A stretch of 64,000 nt of DNA from Sulfitobacter donghicola DSW-25 = KCTC 12864 = JCM 14565. Its GTDB lineage: Bacteria > Pseudomonadota > Alphaproteobacteria > Rhodobacterales > Rhodobacteraceae. The notes below the pieces were generated by a model. It did no database searches. It was not told the DNA's origin and worked only from the letters and a program-made list of their open reading frames with translations. The position numbers were made by a program, and so were the translations under genes. Location of the stretch: the NCBI RefSeq assembly GCF_000622405.1, contig NZ_JASF01000005.1, positions 1,426,001 to 1,490,000 on the forward strand. The letters run 5' to 3'. Shown piece after piece: positions 1 to 8,515 of this stretch. Every line of letters begins with the position of its first letter. Position 1 is the stretch's first letter.

Positions 1-120
1 GATTACGGTGTCAATTTCCCCGACCAGATGATCCCGATTGCTATCTTCTATTTCATAGGCGCGGTGATGGCTGGCCTTGGCGTGTTGCGCTATCAGCGTG
101 ATCTACCTGTGGCGGCGTAA
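1..120 (+). CDS. C-terminal end of an unidentified membrane protein (partial)
   Basis: Frame 1 is open from the window edge to a TAA at 118-120 and gives the last 39 residues of a protein. It contains one clear hydrophobic stretch (IPIAIFYFIGAVMAGLGVL) followed by a short positively charged tail ending RDLPVAA, as expected for the last transmembrane helix of an inner-membrane protein with a cytoplasmic C-terminus. The visible part is too short to name a family. It converges on the smr-type gene and the two coding regions overlap by 18 nt tail to tail. Confidence 0.55.
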   Translation, partial: DYGVNFPDQMIPIAIFYFIGAVMAGLGVLRYQRDLPVAA

Positions 121-696
121 ATACACATAATATGCGCCACCACCACCATGGCTGACATGCGCCTGAGCAATCTGAAGCACAACTGACTTCATCGGTTGCA
201 TCGCCAACCACTGCGGAACCTGATGCCGCAGAACACCCAAACGGACAGGGATTGGCCCGCCGTCATCGCGCTGTTTCCCTTTGCCCGTCACAACAAGGAT
301 CAGACGTTTTCCTTGCGCATGCGAACGCATCACAAAGCTGAGCAGGGCAGGGTGGGCGCGCTCTAACGTCATGCCGTGCAGGTCAATCTTACCCTCTGGC
401 CGCATCTTCCCACGTTTGAGTTTACCAAAGGACTTGTTGTCCATCTGAACCGGAGATTTACGAATGTGGTCATGGATTGCCGGTGCTAGATCATGACCTG
501 CCGCGCGGGCCTTACCACTGGGTTTACCCAGAATAACCGACTTTGCCTTGCGAATGTTTCCCGGCTCTGGTGCTGTTTGGCTGATCTCTTCGTCAAAGCG
601 TTTTACCTCGAGGTTGCTGCGCTCCAACCGCTCGGTATTTGCACGAATACGGTCCCACAGCTCCTGATCCTCGGCGGTTAACCCGCGCCGTTTCAT
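103..696 (-). CDS. Smr-domain protein (MutS2 C-terminal-like)
   Basis: A 197-aa protein with a charged N-terminal helix-rich region (residues 1-95) and a C-terminal Smr domain (about 103-195). The hallmark motif DLHG is at 105-108, the TGKG turn at about 137-140, and a glycine-rich GGGGAYYVYLRR end follows. Smr domains are DNA or RNA nucleases/binding modules; stand-alone forms of this size are common in alphaproteobacteria and their substrate is not settled. Its ATG overlaps the stop of mltA by 4 nt (ATGA type), so it is the last gene of a timA-mltA-smr leftward unit. Family call is firm; biological role is not. Confidence 0.88.
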   Translation of the reverse strand: MKRRGLTAEDQELWDRIRANTERLERSNLEVKRFDEEISQTAPEPGNIRKAKSVILGKPSGKARAAGHDLAPAIHDHIRKSPVQMDNKSFGKLKRGKMRPEGKIDLHGMTLERAHPALLSFVMRSHAQGKRLILVVTGKGKQRDDGGPIPVRLGVLRHQVPQWLAMQPMKSVVLQIAQAHVSHGGGGAYYVYLRRHR

Positions 697-1754
697 ATCG
701 CGCTTTCCGGTAGCAATGCATAGGCGCGCTGGATCGGCATCAATACGATCAACCGACCTGGATCGCGCAGGGTACCCGCCGCACGGCCTGCTTCATCCCC
801 TGTGCCAAAGAAAACATCGGCGCGCTGGGCGCCTTTGATCGCTGATCCCGTGTCTTGGGCGATCATCAACCGCCGCAGTGGTTTCTTGCCATCCTTTTCG
901 ATCCAAACGGGCGATCCAAGACGCACAAACGATGGATCAACCGCAACCGTGCGCATGGTGGTGATGGACCTGTTCATCGCGCCAAGCGGCCCCTTATGTG
1001 CGGGGACTTTGCTAACCTCGCGAAAAAACACATAGGATGGATTGTGATAAAGCAGCTCTTTGCCGTCCACAGGGTTTCGGCGCACCCAGTTTTTGATCAC
1101 CTGCGCGCTGACTTGATGGGGTTGGTAAATGCCCTGCCGCACCAGTTCCTGACCGATTGAGCGATAGTTGTGCCCATTTGACCCCCGATACCCGACACGC
1201 ACTGCTTGGCCATTCGGCAGACGAATGCGTCCCGACCCTTGGATTTGCAAAAAGAACAGCTCAACCGGATCATCGACATAGGCGATGACCAATCCGCGCC
1301 CATCCATCACACCGCTTTCCAAAATCTCACGGCGCGGTAGCCAAGGACGGTTCGTTTTTGCCTCTTTCGGCATCTTATAGACGGGGAAACGGTACCTGTC
1401 GGTTCGGGTCAAAGAACCGTCCAACTCTGGTTCGAAATAACCTGTGAAAAGAGCCTCTTTGCCGTCATCCATCACAACAGGGCGAAACAACAGCTCGAAA
1501 AATTCCCGTGGATCTGGGCCGGATTGAGCATAGGAACAAACCGCCCCCCAATCGGGGTCTTTCATATCTTTGCAGGTGTTTAGGAAGGTTTCCAAAGCCG
1601 CCGCATGGTCGTCTTCGGCCCAGCCTTCTAGCTCGTCAAAGGAGAGGACTTGGTATTTGACTTCAGACGCCAAAGGCCCCGCTAACAGCGAGGCCCCGAT
1701 AATGGCACTGATGCGGAATGCGCATACTACCCGTCTGTAGAAACCAAGAACCAA
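693..1754 (-). CDS. mltA: Membrane-bound lytic murein transglycosylase A
   Basis: A 353-aa MltA-family protein that would cleave the glycan strand of peptidoglycan with formation of 1,6-anhydro ends. An N-terminal hydrophobic segment (about residues 12-30) acts as signal peptide. The MltA domain starts near GYFEP (105-109), and a C-terminal 3D domain carries the DTGSAIKG stretch near 301 and ADVFFG, where the family's catalytic aspartate lies. The only in-frame start ahead of the signal peptide is TTG at 1754, which overlaps the timA gene by 28 nt. No ATG alternative is visible in this frame, so the exact start is uncertain. It lies between timA and smr. Confidence 0.9.
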   Translation of the reverse strand: MVLGFYRRVVCAFRISAIIGASLLAGPLASEVKYQVLSFDELEGWAEDDHAAALETFLNTCKDMKDPDWGAVCSYAQSGPDPREFFELLFRPVVMDDGKEALFTGYFEPELDGSLTRTDRYRFPVYKMPKEAKTNRPWLPRREILESGVMDGRGLVIAYVDDPVELFFLQIQGSGRIRLPNGQAVRVGYRGSNGHNYRSIGQELVRQGIYQPHQVSAQVIKNWVRRNPVDGKELLYHNPSYVFFREVSKVPAHKGPLGAMNRSITTMRTVAVDPSFVRLGSPVWIEKDGKKPLRRLMIAQDTGSAIKGAQRADVFFGTGDEAGRAAGTLRDPGRLIVLMPIQRAYALLPESAI

Positions 1755-2383
1755 TTCGGATCATCCGAGCCCATGATGCGGGCAAACACCCACGTATCTT
1801 TTTGCTTTTTAGCATCTGTGATGCTGCCTTCAACAATCTCGCCTTCTTTATCGCGGACTGCCTGTGTCAACTCTGCCACAAACCGAAGGGTCATTTCAGC
1901 TTCGTTTGTGTCAGAATCCAGTGTCACGTTTTCCAACGCCATCTCACGAACACCGATAAATTCAGCGTCAATCGTCAGACCCTGATCTTCGCGCGCTGCG
2001 ACACCGTCAACAAAGCTTTCATAGATATCTTCGGACAAGAACGCTTTGATGTCGTCCAGCTCTCCGCGTTCATAGCCCATGACGATCATTTCATAGGCGC
2101 TGCGACCGCCTGCCAAAAATTCTGTCACATTGAACGAAGGTTCGATGCGTTTCATCTGGGCCAAAGCCTTCGCCTGTGGCGTGGATTCGTCGAAATGATC
2201 GGTGATGTCCAGATCCGGACCCCCTTCGATCACTTCAAAAGCTGGGCCACTACGCTGTGCAGGTTGCATAGGCAAAGGCGGCTTTTCAAAACCTTCCCGT
2301 GTGCCTAGCACGTTTTTCAATCGCAGGATCAGAAAAACTGCGATAGCGGCAAGCACCAAAAGCTGGATAAGCGGCGAATTCAT
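1727..2383 (-). CDS. timA: Tim44/TimA-domain membrane-anchored protein
   Basis: A 218-aa protein with one N-terminal transmembrane helix (LIQLLVLAAIAVFLIL, about residues 5-20), a proline-rich linker, and a Tim44-like domain in the C-terminal two thirds (about 75-215). The bacterial TimA proteins are homologues of the mitochondrial import motor subunit Tim44. In alphaproteobacteria they are inner-membrane proteins of uncertain function, and this order with mltA, fxsA and secB is conserved in the group. It is divergent from fxsA across a 104-bp gap, which should contain both promoters. Strong family call, function inferred only. Confidence 0.85.
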   Translation of the reverse strand: MNSPLIQLLVLAAIAVFLILRLKNVLGTREGFEKPPLPMQPAQRSGPAFEVIEGGPDLDITDHFDESTPQAKALAQMKRIEPSFNVTEFLAGGRSAYEMIVMGYERGELDDIKAFLSEDIYESFVDGVAAREDQGLTIDAEFIGVREMALENVTLDSDTNEAEMTLRFVAELTQAVRDKEGEIVEGSITDAKKQKDTWVFARIMGSDDPNWFLVSTDG

Positions 2384-2487
2384 AGAGACCTCTTGAAGGC
2401 TAGGCGTGGAAACAATCGTCTGAGCACCTTATGTAGGTGTGAAGGGGGCTCAAGTCCACTGTAGCCCTGAGGAAAGGAAATAATAAC

Positions 2488-2976
2488 ATGTGGCTTTTGA
2501 TCGCATTTATCGCCGTTCCGGTGATCGAGATTGCGTTGTTCATTCAGGTTGGCGGGTTTATCGGCCTTTGGCCAACGTTGCTGATTGTTATTTTGACAGC
2601 GATCGCTGGGACATATCTGGTTCGAAGTCAGGGACTTAGAGCGTTGGGGCAGTTGCAAAGCTCTTTTGGAGAGCTGCGCGATCCGACAGAACCTTTGGTT
2701 CATGGCGCGATGATTTTGTTTTCAGGCGCTCTTTTGCTGACACCCGGTTTTTTTACTGATGCAGTAGGATTTGCCCTGCTGATCCCGGGGGTCAGAACGG
2801 CAGTTTTTCAGGCGATCCGTGCCCGCGTGAATATCCAAACATTTGGAGCGGCTGGGATGAACCAACATTCTAGCCCCCATCGTCACGATCATCAGGGTGA
2901 TGTGATTGATGGCGAATTTATCGAGATACCAGACGATGATGCACCCCGCGGAAACTCAGGCTGGACAAAGAACTAA
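2488..2976 (+). CDS. fxsA: FxsA family membrane protein
   Basis: A 162-aa inner-membrane protein with hydrophobic segments near residues 1-18, 24-42 and 70-98 and a soluble, histidine-rich C-terminal tail (HSSPHRHDHQGD). This matches the FxsA/YtzA family, whose E. coli member suppresses F exclusion of phage T7; its normal role is not known. The ATG at 2488 follows an AAAGGAAA ribosome-binding stretch. It precedes secB by 71 bp in the same direction, and the pair may be cotranscribed. Confidence 0.85.
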   Translation: MWLLIAFIAVPVIEIALFIQVGGFIGLWPTLLIVILTAIAGTYLVRSQGLRALGQLQSSFGELRDPTEPLVHGAMILFSGALLLTPGFFTDAVGFALLIPGVRTAVFQAIRARVNIQTFGAAGMNQHSSPHRHDHQGDVIDGEFIEIPDDDAPRGNSGWTKN

Positions 2977-3047
2977 GGCGTTGAGCGCTTTGCCCCAACC
3001 TGTTAAGCCATCACAATTATATTCCAACCTCCAAAGAGGAGACTTTT

Positions 3048-3527
3048 ATGGCCGAGGCCGAAGCAACACCGCCAACATCACCGCAGCTGCGCGTTTTGGG
3101 GCAATTCATTCGCGACATGTCATTTGAAAATATCATGGCTCAAAAAGGTGCGCCTAGCGACGTGCAGCCTGATGTTCAGGTTCAGGTGAACCTTGATGCG
3201 AAAAAGCGCAGCGCCGAAAACCAATATGAGTCTGCGATCAAATTGAACGTAACTTCAAAGGCAAAAGGCGCAGACACGACGCTTTTCGCGCTAGAGATCG
3301 ATTACGTCGGTATCTTTGACATTCAGGACGTTCCCGAAGAGCAGTTGCACCCGTTTCTGTTGATCGAATGCCCTCGCATGATTTTCCCATTCCTGCGCCG
3401 CATCGTAAGCGATGTAACGCGTGACGGTGGTTTCCCACCGCTGAACTTGGAAACCATTGATTTTGTTTCGCTTTACCGCAACGAAATCGCGCGCCGTCAG
3501 GCAGAAGCAGCTCCTGCTGACGCATAA
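3048..3527 (+). CDS. secB: Protein-export chaperone SecB
   Basis: A 159-aa SecB, full length for the family. It is a tetrameric cytosolic chaperone that keeps preproteins unfolded and hands them to SecA, which is also encoded in this window at 58.5 kb. Recognisable family segments are the RVLGQFIRDMSFEN strand near the N-terminus, the ALEIDYVGIF strand and the CPRMIFPFLRRIVSDVT helix region. The strong AGAGGAG Shine-Dalgarno at about 3035 fixes the ATG at 3048. Convergent with dnaQ, only 4 bp apart. Confidence 0.96.
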   Translation: MAEAEATPPTSPQLRVLGQFIRDMSFENIMAQKGAPSDVQPDVQVQVNLDAKKRSAENQYESAIKLNVTSKAKGADTTLFALEIDYVGIFDIQDVPEEQLHPFLLIECPRMIFPFLRRIVSDVTRDGGFPPLNLETIDFVSLYRNEIARRQAEAAPADA

Positions 3528-3531
3528 AAGC

Positions 3532-4218
3532 CTAGTCTTTTAGCCACAATGCATCGCCGCCCAACTTGCTGACAAACTCAGCATGGGCGGCGTTTTCTTT
3601 TTCACTGAGACGTGACGCAAGCGGTGTTGGCCGCGGGCGGGGCGACCACTCGGCGCTTGGTTCACCTGCTTTTGGGGCAGCCTGCGTTGACAGCCCGAAA
3701 TCGGGTTGCTTACCCCCGATAAGCTCTAGGTAGACCTCGGCCAGAATTTCACTATCCAGCAAGGCGCCGTGCAGCGTTCTGGACGAATTATCAATGCCAA
3801 AGCGACGGCACAGAGCATCCAGTGACGATGGCGATCCGGGAAATTTTTTGCGCGCAATTGCGAGGGTATCAATCGCCTGCTCCCACGGGAGTTGCCGCAG
3901 CCCCATTTTAGCCAGCTCAAAGTTCAGGAATTTCATATCAAAGGCAGCGTTATGGATGATCATCTTGCTGTCGCCAACAAAATCCAGAAACGCCTGACCT
4001 ACTGCTGCAAATTTGGGCTTATCCCGTAAAAATTCATCCCCCAAGCCGTGTACTTCAAAGGCTTCAGCAGGCATTTCGCGTTCGGGGTTGATATACTGAT
4101 GATAGGTCTTTCCCGTTGCCACGTGACCCATCAGCTCTACCGCGCCGATTTCTACAATGCGGTCACCTGTTTGCGGATCAAACCCTGTGGTTTCCGTATC
4201 AAGAACGATCTCACGCAT
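3532..4218 (-). CDS. dnaQ: DNA polymerase III epsilon subunit (3'-5' exonuclease)
   Basis: A 228-aa DEDDh proofreading exonuclease. The ExoI motif has D7 and E9 (LDTETTG), ExoII is IHNAAFD at about 88-94, and ExoIII has H150 and D155 in HGALLDSEIL. The C-terminal 50 residues form a linker that in DnaQ contacts the alpha subunit. It is the last gene of the leftward maf-aroE-coaE-dnaQ unit, and its start overlaps the coaE stop by 8 nt. All active-site residues are present. Confidence 0.95.
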   Translation of the reverse strand: MREIVLDTETTGFDPQTGDRIVEIGAVELMGHVATGKTYHQYINPEREMPAEAFEVHGLGDEFLRDKPKFAAVGQAFLDFVGDSKMIIHNAAFDMKFLNFELAKMGLRQLPWEQAIDTLAIARKKFPGSPSSLDALCRRFGIDNSSRTLHGALLDSEILAEVYLELIGGKQPDFGLSTQAAPKAGEPSAEWSPRPRPTPLASRLSEKENAAHAEFVSKLGGDALWLKD

Positions 4219-4798
4219 TTAGCTGGCTCCGAATGGTTGAAACGACCTTTTGAACCTGCGACGTCGCGTGTTCAAGCGTGTCTGTCTGAATAACGTAGGT
4301 AGATTTTGCACATTTCTCTGCGGCGGGCATCTGTTTGGCTTTTATCGCCAGAAACTGATCACGGGTCATCGTGCCCCGTTCCAATACCCGTGCTTCCTGC
4401 GTTTCATCATCCACAAATACACATGCGGTTGCATCCATTGCTGCATCCCCCCCCGTTTCAAACAAAAGAGGGATATCCAGAACGACGATATCAGATTTAA
4501 CATCGGCCAGAAAATCAGCGCGATCCTTGGCGACCAAAGGATGCACAATGGTTTCGATTCTTTTGAGTGCGCTTGGATCGCTCTGGATGATTTGTTTGAG
4601 GGCAGGGCGGGAAACCTCGCCGTTTACGAAGGATTCAGGGAAAACCTTTGAAAACGGCTCAACCGCCAGACCGTTTTTCGAATAAAGACGATGGACCGCC
4701 GCGTCAGCGTCCCAGACAGCGCATCCCAGCTCTTGGAACATCTTTGCCGTCGTCGATTTACCCATACCGATCGATCCGGTAAGCCCCAAAAGAAACAT
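4211..4798 (-). CDS. coaE: Dephospho-CoA kinase
   Basis: A 195-aa CoaE that phosphorylates dephospho-CoA in the last step of coenzyme A synthesis. The P-loop GSIGMGKST sits at residues 9-17, and a VLDIPLLFETG segment forms the family's central motif. Length is normal. The ATG at 4798 touches the last base of the aroE stop, giving a 1-nt overlap, so translation is probably coupled. Confidence 0.95.
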   Translation of the reverse strand: MFLLGLTGSIGMGKSTTAKMFQELGCAVWDADAAVHRLYSKNGLAVEPFSKVFPESFVNGEVSRPALKQIIQSDPSALKRIETIVHPLVAKDRADFLADVKSDIVVLDIPLLFETGGDAAMDATACVFVDDETQEARVLERGTMTRDQFLAIKAKQMPAAEKCAKSTYVIQTDTLEHATSQVQKVVSTIRSQLNA

Positions 4799-5634
4799 TA
4801 GCGCAAAGCCGCCGCTCGGCTGGCGCGGTCAACTTCGGGACGCTGGCCAAACCAACGCTCAAACCCTGGCACGGCTTGGTGCAGCAGCATGCCCAAACCA
4901 TCAACCGTGATGCATCCGTATTCTTCGGCAGTTGTCAGCATCTTTGTTTTTAGCGGCGTATAGACCAGATCAGTCACAACTGTTTCGGGCCGCAACCCAT
5001 CCAGCGGTACGCGCAATTCTGCTTTACCAATCATGCCGAGAGAGGTTGTGTTTACCAACAAAGAAGCATCATCAACCATATTGCCTGCTTGGACCCAGTC
5101 ATAAACGCGCACGCGGCTGCCAAAGTCCTGTTGCAGTTTTTCTGCACGAACCCGCGTGCGGTTTGACAAAAGGATCTCTGGAACGCCTGCTTCTAACAAC
5201 GATGAAATCACCGCACGGGCAGCACCGCCAGCGCCCAAAACAGCCGCCGGCCCAGAGCGCGGATTCCAATGAGGTGCACCAGATTTCAGGTTTTCAAGAA
5301 ACCCGTAACCATCTGTATTATCTGCATGAATTTTCCCGTCTTTGCGAAAAATCAACGTGTTAGCTGCCCCAATCAGGATCGCGCGATCTGTGATCAGATC
5401 CGCGATTTCCATAACCTTTTCCTTATGGGGGATCGTCAGATTTACACCAACAAAACCCATCTTGGGGAGAGTCCGCAAAACGGTTTCCAAATTTTCAGGC
5501 GAAACATCCATAGGGATATAGTGCCCAGCAATTCCATAGTGCTTTAGCCAATGTTGGTGAAGCTGAGGAGATTTGGAATGTGCAATCGGCGAGCCAATGA
5601 CCCCAGCCAAAGGAATACGGGATAGTTCGGTCAT
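4798..5634 (-). CDS. aroE: Shikimate dehydrogenase (NADP+)
   Basis: A 278-aa AroE reducing 3-dehydroshikimate to shikimate in aromatic amino acid synthesis. The substrate-binding SKSPQLH lies near residues 20-26. NLTIPHK ends with the catalytic lysine near 71, DNTDGYGF is at about 105-112, and the NADP-binding GAGGAAR loop is near 134-140. Its ATG overlaps the maf stop by 4 nt. The pairing with maf, coaE and dnaQ beside the origin region is also seen around the Caulobacter origin. Confidence 0.95.
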   Translation of the reverse strand: MTELSRIPLAGVIGSPIAHSKSPQLHQHWLKHYGIAGHYIPMDVSPENLETVLRTLPKMGFVGVNLTIPHKEKVMEIADLITDRAILIGAANTLIFRKDGKIHADNTDGYGFLENLKSGAPHWNPRSGPAAVLGAGGAARAVISSLLEAGVPEILLSNRTRVRAEKLQQDFGSRVRVYDWVQAGNMVDDASLLVNTTSLGMIGKAELRVPLDGLRPETVVTDLVYTPLKTKMLTTAEEYGCITVDGLGMLLHQAVPGFERWFGQRPEVDRASRAAALR

Positions 5635-6230
5635 TGGGCGATATCTCCTCGCAACGTAAGGTAGTTCAGGATTTCCAGCAAAGGCATGCCAAGAACATTA
5701 AAGTAATCTCCTTCAATGCGCGAGAACAGCCTGACACCTTCTTCTTCGAGCTTATAGGCACCTACGGCATGTTGGATGCTGTGCCAGTTCCGCTCGACAT
5801 AGTCTGATAAGTAATCATCGCTTGCGTCACGCATCCGCAACCGAACGACACCGATATGGCGCCATTGCGGTTTTCCATCTTCATAAATGACAGCCGCAGA
5901 CAAAAGCGTATGGCGATCACCCCGCAACGATTTCAGCTGTTCTAGTGCTTGGTCTTTGGTTTCTGGCTTGCTCAGCAGATTACCATTATGTTCCAGCACC
6001 TGATCACAGCCGATGACCAAAGAACCGGGGTTCTTTTCGCTGATCTTTGCTGCTTTTAAATCGGCTAAAGCATCCGCAATATCACGGGGCTTTAGATCCT
6101 CGGCTAAGAGAGACGCTTTGATCATCTCTTCGTCAACCCGCGCAACCTGAACCTTGTGGTAAACCGCAGCTTGGCTAAGCATCTTGGTCCGAATAGTTGA
6201 TCCAGAGGCGAGGACGATGTGGACACTCAT
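5631..6230 (-). CDS. maf: Maf-like nucleotide pyrophosphatase
   Basis: A 199-aa Maf/HAM1-fold nucleoside triphosphate pyrophosphatase that hydrolyses non-canonical or modified nucleotides. The N-terminal ASGSTIR motif starts near residue 8, and the central motif reads GCDQVLE (74-80). That form resembles the YceF branch (m7GTP-type, SDQV) more than the YhdE branch (ADT), so 7-methyl-GTP is the likelier substrate; this is inference. It is the first gene of the leftward maf-aroE-coaE-dnaQ unit and faces away from the candidate origin. Confidence 0.9.
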   Translation of the reverse strand: MSVHIVLASGSTIRTKMLSQAAVYHKVQVARVDEEMIKASLLAEDLKPRDIADALADLKAAKISEKNPGSLVIGCDQVLEHNGNLLSKPETKDQALEQLKSLRGDRHTLLSAAVIYEDGKPQWRHIGVVRLRMRDASDDYLSDYVERNWHSIQHAVGAYKLEEEGVRLFSRIEGDYFNVLGMPLLEILNYLTLRGDIAQ

Positions 6231-6624
6231 GGGGATAACTCCTGCATGATCCTAAGAATTTATTAATGACAACTTGTCCGCAATTTGCCCTGCAGGTTCA
6301 AGTGGGGGAAAACCACATTCCTTCGGCGAGTTTTTGTGCCTTTCCTCCACCGTGGAAAAGGACAATTTCTGATGTTCAAAAGGTCACCTGTACAAAATTC
6401 CTACACTCAGTTTTCCACAAACCCTTCTGACTATCATAGTTTCAAGTATCTGTTTTATAATAGATAAAATACGATTTTTAGAGTTATCAACAATGCAGAG
6501 AAACATTGTGGGCTTAACTTTGAAATTGGGGATAAGAATTTAATCCACAGAAATCTCGTTCCCTACTTAAAACAACAATCTTTCTTTCTTTCTTTATTAT
6601 TATAAAGAGAGGGTAAGGAACGGA
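6231..6624. other. Candidate chromosomal replication origin (oriC)
   Basis: This is the largest gene-free stretch in the window (394 bp). It is AT-rich and sits where leftward maf-dnaQ genes meet the rightward hemJ-rho-mnmE-mnmG-rsmG-parAB run. Five 9-mers differ from the DnaA box TTATCCACA at one base: 6230-6238 (minus), 6411-6419, 6484-6492, 6527-6535 (minus) and 6541-6549. AT-rich stretches at about 6450-6480 and 6575-6606, including TTTC tetranucleotide repeats and TTA repeats, could unwind. Caulobacter oriC lies next to the same maf-aroE-coaE-dnaQ-secB block. I see no perfect DnaA box and no full CtrA site (TTAA-N7-TTAA). The gap must also hold promoters for maf and hemJ. Confidence 0.65.
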
Positions 6625-6633
6625 GTGAACAAC

Positions 6634-7083
6634 ATGGGTGATTTTCTGATCATGGCCTACCCTTGGGTGAAGGGCTTTCATATCATCTCTGTCATCTCAT
6701 GGATGGCAGCCTTGTTCTATCTTCCCCGTTTAATGGTTCACCATACGGAACAGGTCGGCCTAGAGGGTAAGACCCACAAGATTTTTGCAATGATGGAATA
6801 CAAACTGGCAAAGGTCATCATGAATCCTGCAATGATGTCGACGTGGCTGTTTGGTCTGCTTTTGGTTGCAACACCCAGTATTGTTTACTGGGGTGACATT
6901 TGGCCATGGACGAAAGGCGCATCTGTCATTGCAATGACAGTTTTCCATATCTGGTTGATGCGCCGCATGCGGGGGTTCCAACGGGGCGAAAACACAGTGA
7001 CAGGGCGCCAATACAGGATGATGAACGAGGTTCCGACCTTGCTTATGATTATCATCGTATTCTCGGTGACGGTTAAGTTCTGA
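6634..7083 (+). CDS. hemJ: Protoporphyrinogen IX oxidase HemJ
   Basis: A 149-aa four-helix membrane protein of the HemJ (UPF0093) family, which oxidises protoporphyrinogen IX to protoporphyrin IX in haem synthesis. The first helix carries the conserved histidine (VKGFHIISVISWMAALFYLPRL), and a second conserved block is YKLAKVIMNPAM. The ATG at 6634 is chosen because GGAG at 6622-6625 is spaced 8 nt from it. A GTG at 6625 in frame would add three residues. It is the first rightward gene after the origin candidate; haem genes near oriC are usual in alphaproteobacteria. Confidence 0.9.
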   Translation: MGDFLIMAYPWVKGFHIISVISWMAALFYLPRLMVHHTEQVGLEGKTHKIFAMMEYKLAKVIMNPAMMSTWLFGLLLVATPSIVYWGDIWPWTKGASVIAMTVFHIWLMRRMRGFQRGENTVTGRQYRMMNEVPTLLMIIIVFSVTVKF

Positions 7084-7095
7084 TTGCGCCGTAGA

Positions 7096-7124
7096 TTGAC
7101 AGGTTGCCTGCTGGCGCGTAAAGA
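7096..7124 (+). promoter_or_regulatory. Sigma-70-type promoter for rho
   Basis: TTGACA at 7096-7101, a 17-nt spacer, then TAAAGA at 7119-7124. The -35 box is perfect and the -10 box matches three of six positions. It lies just after the hemJ stop and would give a leader of about 85 nt before rho, long enough for the Rho-dependent autoregulation known for rho in other bacteria. Confidence 0.5.
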
Positions 7125-7214
7125 AACTGCACGACCTCGTCCGAGGATCGAAAAACCCGAATTACATTCCAGACGGACCAGCCAGCGTATGATCGCGGGG
7201 CTAAGGATATTTTC

Positions 7215-8486
7215 ATGACACTTGAGAAACTCAATCTTGCCGACCTAAAGGCGAAATCTCCGAAAAGCCTGCTGGCCATGGCCGAAGAGCTAGAGATTGA
7301 AAACGCATCCACCATGCGTAAAGGCGAGATGATGTTCCAAATTCTGCGCGAACGCGCGGATGAGGGGTGGGAAATTTCTGGCGATGGTGTGATTGAAGTG
7401 TTGCAAGACGGGTTTGGTTTCTTGCGCTCTCCCGAAGCGAACTACCTTCCTGGTCCAGATGATATTTACGTGTCACCTGACATGATCCGCCAGCACTCCT
7501 TGCGCACTGGGGATACCATCGAAGGGTTGATTAAAGCCCCAGATGATAACGAGCGCTACTTTGCGCTTACTCAGGTTACGCAAATCAACTTTGAAGAACC
7601 AGAAAAGGCCCGTCATAAGGTTGCGTTTGAAAACCTCACGCCGCTTTACCCTGATGAGCGTCTGAACATGGAAGTAGATGATCCGACGGTCAAAGACCGT
7701 TCAGCGCGGATTATTGATCTGGTTGCGCCAATTGGTAAGGGCCAGCGTTCGCTGATTACTGCTCCGCCACGGACAGGTAAAACGGTTCTGTTGCAGAATA
7801 TCGCCAACTCGATCGAGAAAAATCACCCTGAGTGCTATTTGATCGTTCTGTTGATTGATGAACGGCCAGAGGAAGTTACGGACATGCAGCGCTCGGTTAA
7901 GGGTGAGGTTGTGTCCTCTACCTTTGATGAGCCGCCATCGCGCCACGTGGCTGTATCTGACATGGTTATCGAAAAAGCCAAGCGTCTGGTCGAGCACAAG
8001 CGCGATGTTGTCATTTTGTTGGATTCGATTACCCGTCTGGGCCGCGCGTTCAACACTGTTGTGCCGTCTTCTGGTAAAGTTCTGACAGGTGGTGTGGATG
8101 CCAATGCTCTGCAGCGCCCTAAACGGTTCTTTGGTGCTGCCCGTAACATCGAAGAAGGTGGATCGCTGACAATCATTGCAACCGCGCTGATTGATACAGG
8201 ATCACGGATGGACGAAGTGATCTTTGAAGAATTCAAAGGTACTGGTAACTCGGAAATCATTCTGGATCGTAAGATTGCCGACAAGCGCGTCTTCCCTGCG
8301 ATTGATATTCTGAAGTCGGGTACGCGGAAAGAAGACCTGCTGATCGACAAGGTTGACCTGCAAAAGACATTTGTCTTGCGTCGTATCCTCAACCCAATGG
8401 GGACAACGGATGCGATTGAATTCCTGATTTCGAAGCTGAAACAGACCAAGACAAATTCAGACTTCTTCGACTCGATGAATACGTAA
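7215..8486 (+). CDS. rho: Transcription termination factor Rho
   Basis: A 423-aa full-length Rho, the hexameric RNA helicase that ends transcription. An N-terminal Rho_N helical domain (about 1-48) is followed by the RNA-binding cold-shock-like domain (about 52-125). The RecA-type motor has Walker A APPRTGKT at 183-190, followed by the RSVKGEV Q-loop region and [12 protein letters not shown]. No insertion is seen between the RNA-binding domain and the motor. The gene stands alone between hemJ and mnmE and has its own promoter candidate at 7096. Confidence 0.98.
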   Translation: MTLEKLNLADLKAKSPKSLLAMAEELEIENASTMRKGEMMFQILRERADEGWEISGDGVIEVLQDGFGFLRSPEANYLPGPDDIYVSPDMIRQHSLRTGDTIEGLIKAPDDNERYFALTQVTQINFEEPEKARHKVAFENLTPLYPDERLNMEVDDPTVKDRSARIIDLVAPIGKGQRSLITAPPRTGKTVLLQNIANSIEKNHPECYLIVLLIDERPEEVTDMQRSVKGEVVSSTFDEPPSRHVAVSDMVIEKAKRLVEHKRDVVILLDSITRLGRAFNTVVPSSGKVLTGGVDANALQRPKRFFGAARNIEEGGSLTIIATALIDTGSRMDEVIFEEFKGTGNSEIILDRKIADKRVFPAIDILKSGTRKEDLLIDKVDLQKTFVLRRILNPMGTTDAIEFLISKLKQTKTNSDFFDSMNT

Positions 8487-8515
8487 TTAACACATAAATT
8501 CAAAGGCTTAGGTCT

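Noticed and set aside
6231..6624. CtrA sites (TTAA-N7-TTAA) or GANTC methylation sites in the origin candidate
   Set aside because: Several TTAA words are present but none at the required 7-nt spacing, and no GANTC cluster was seen.
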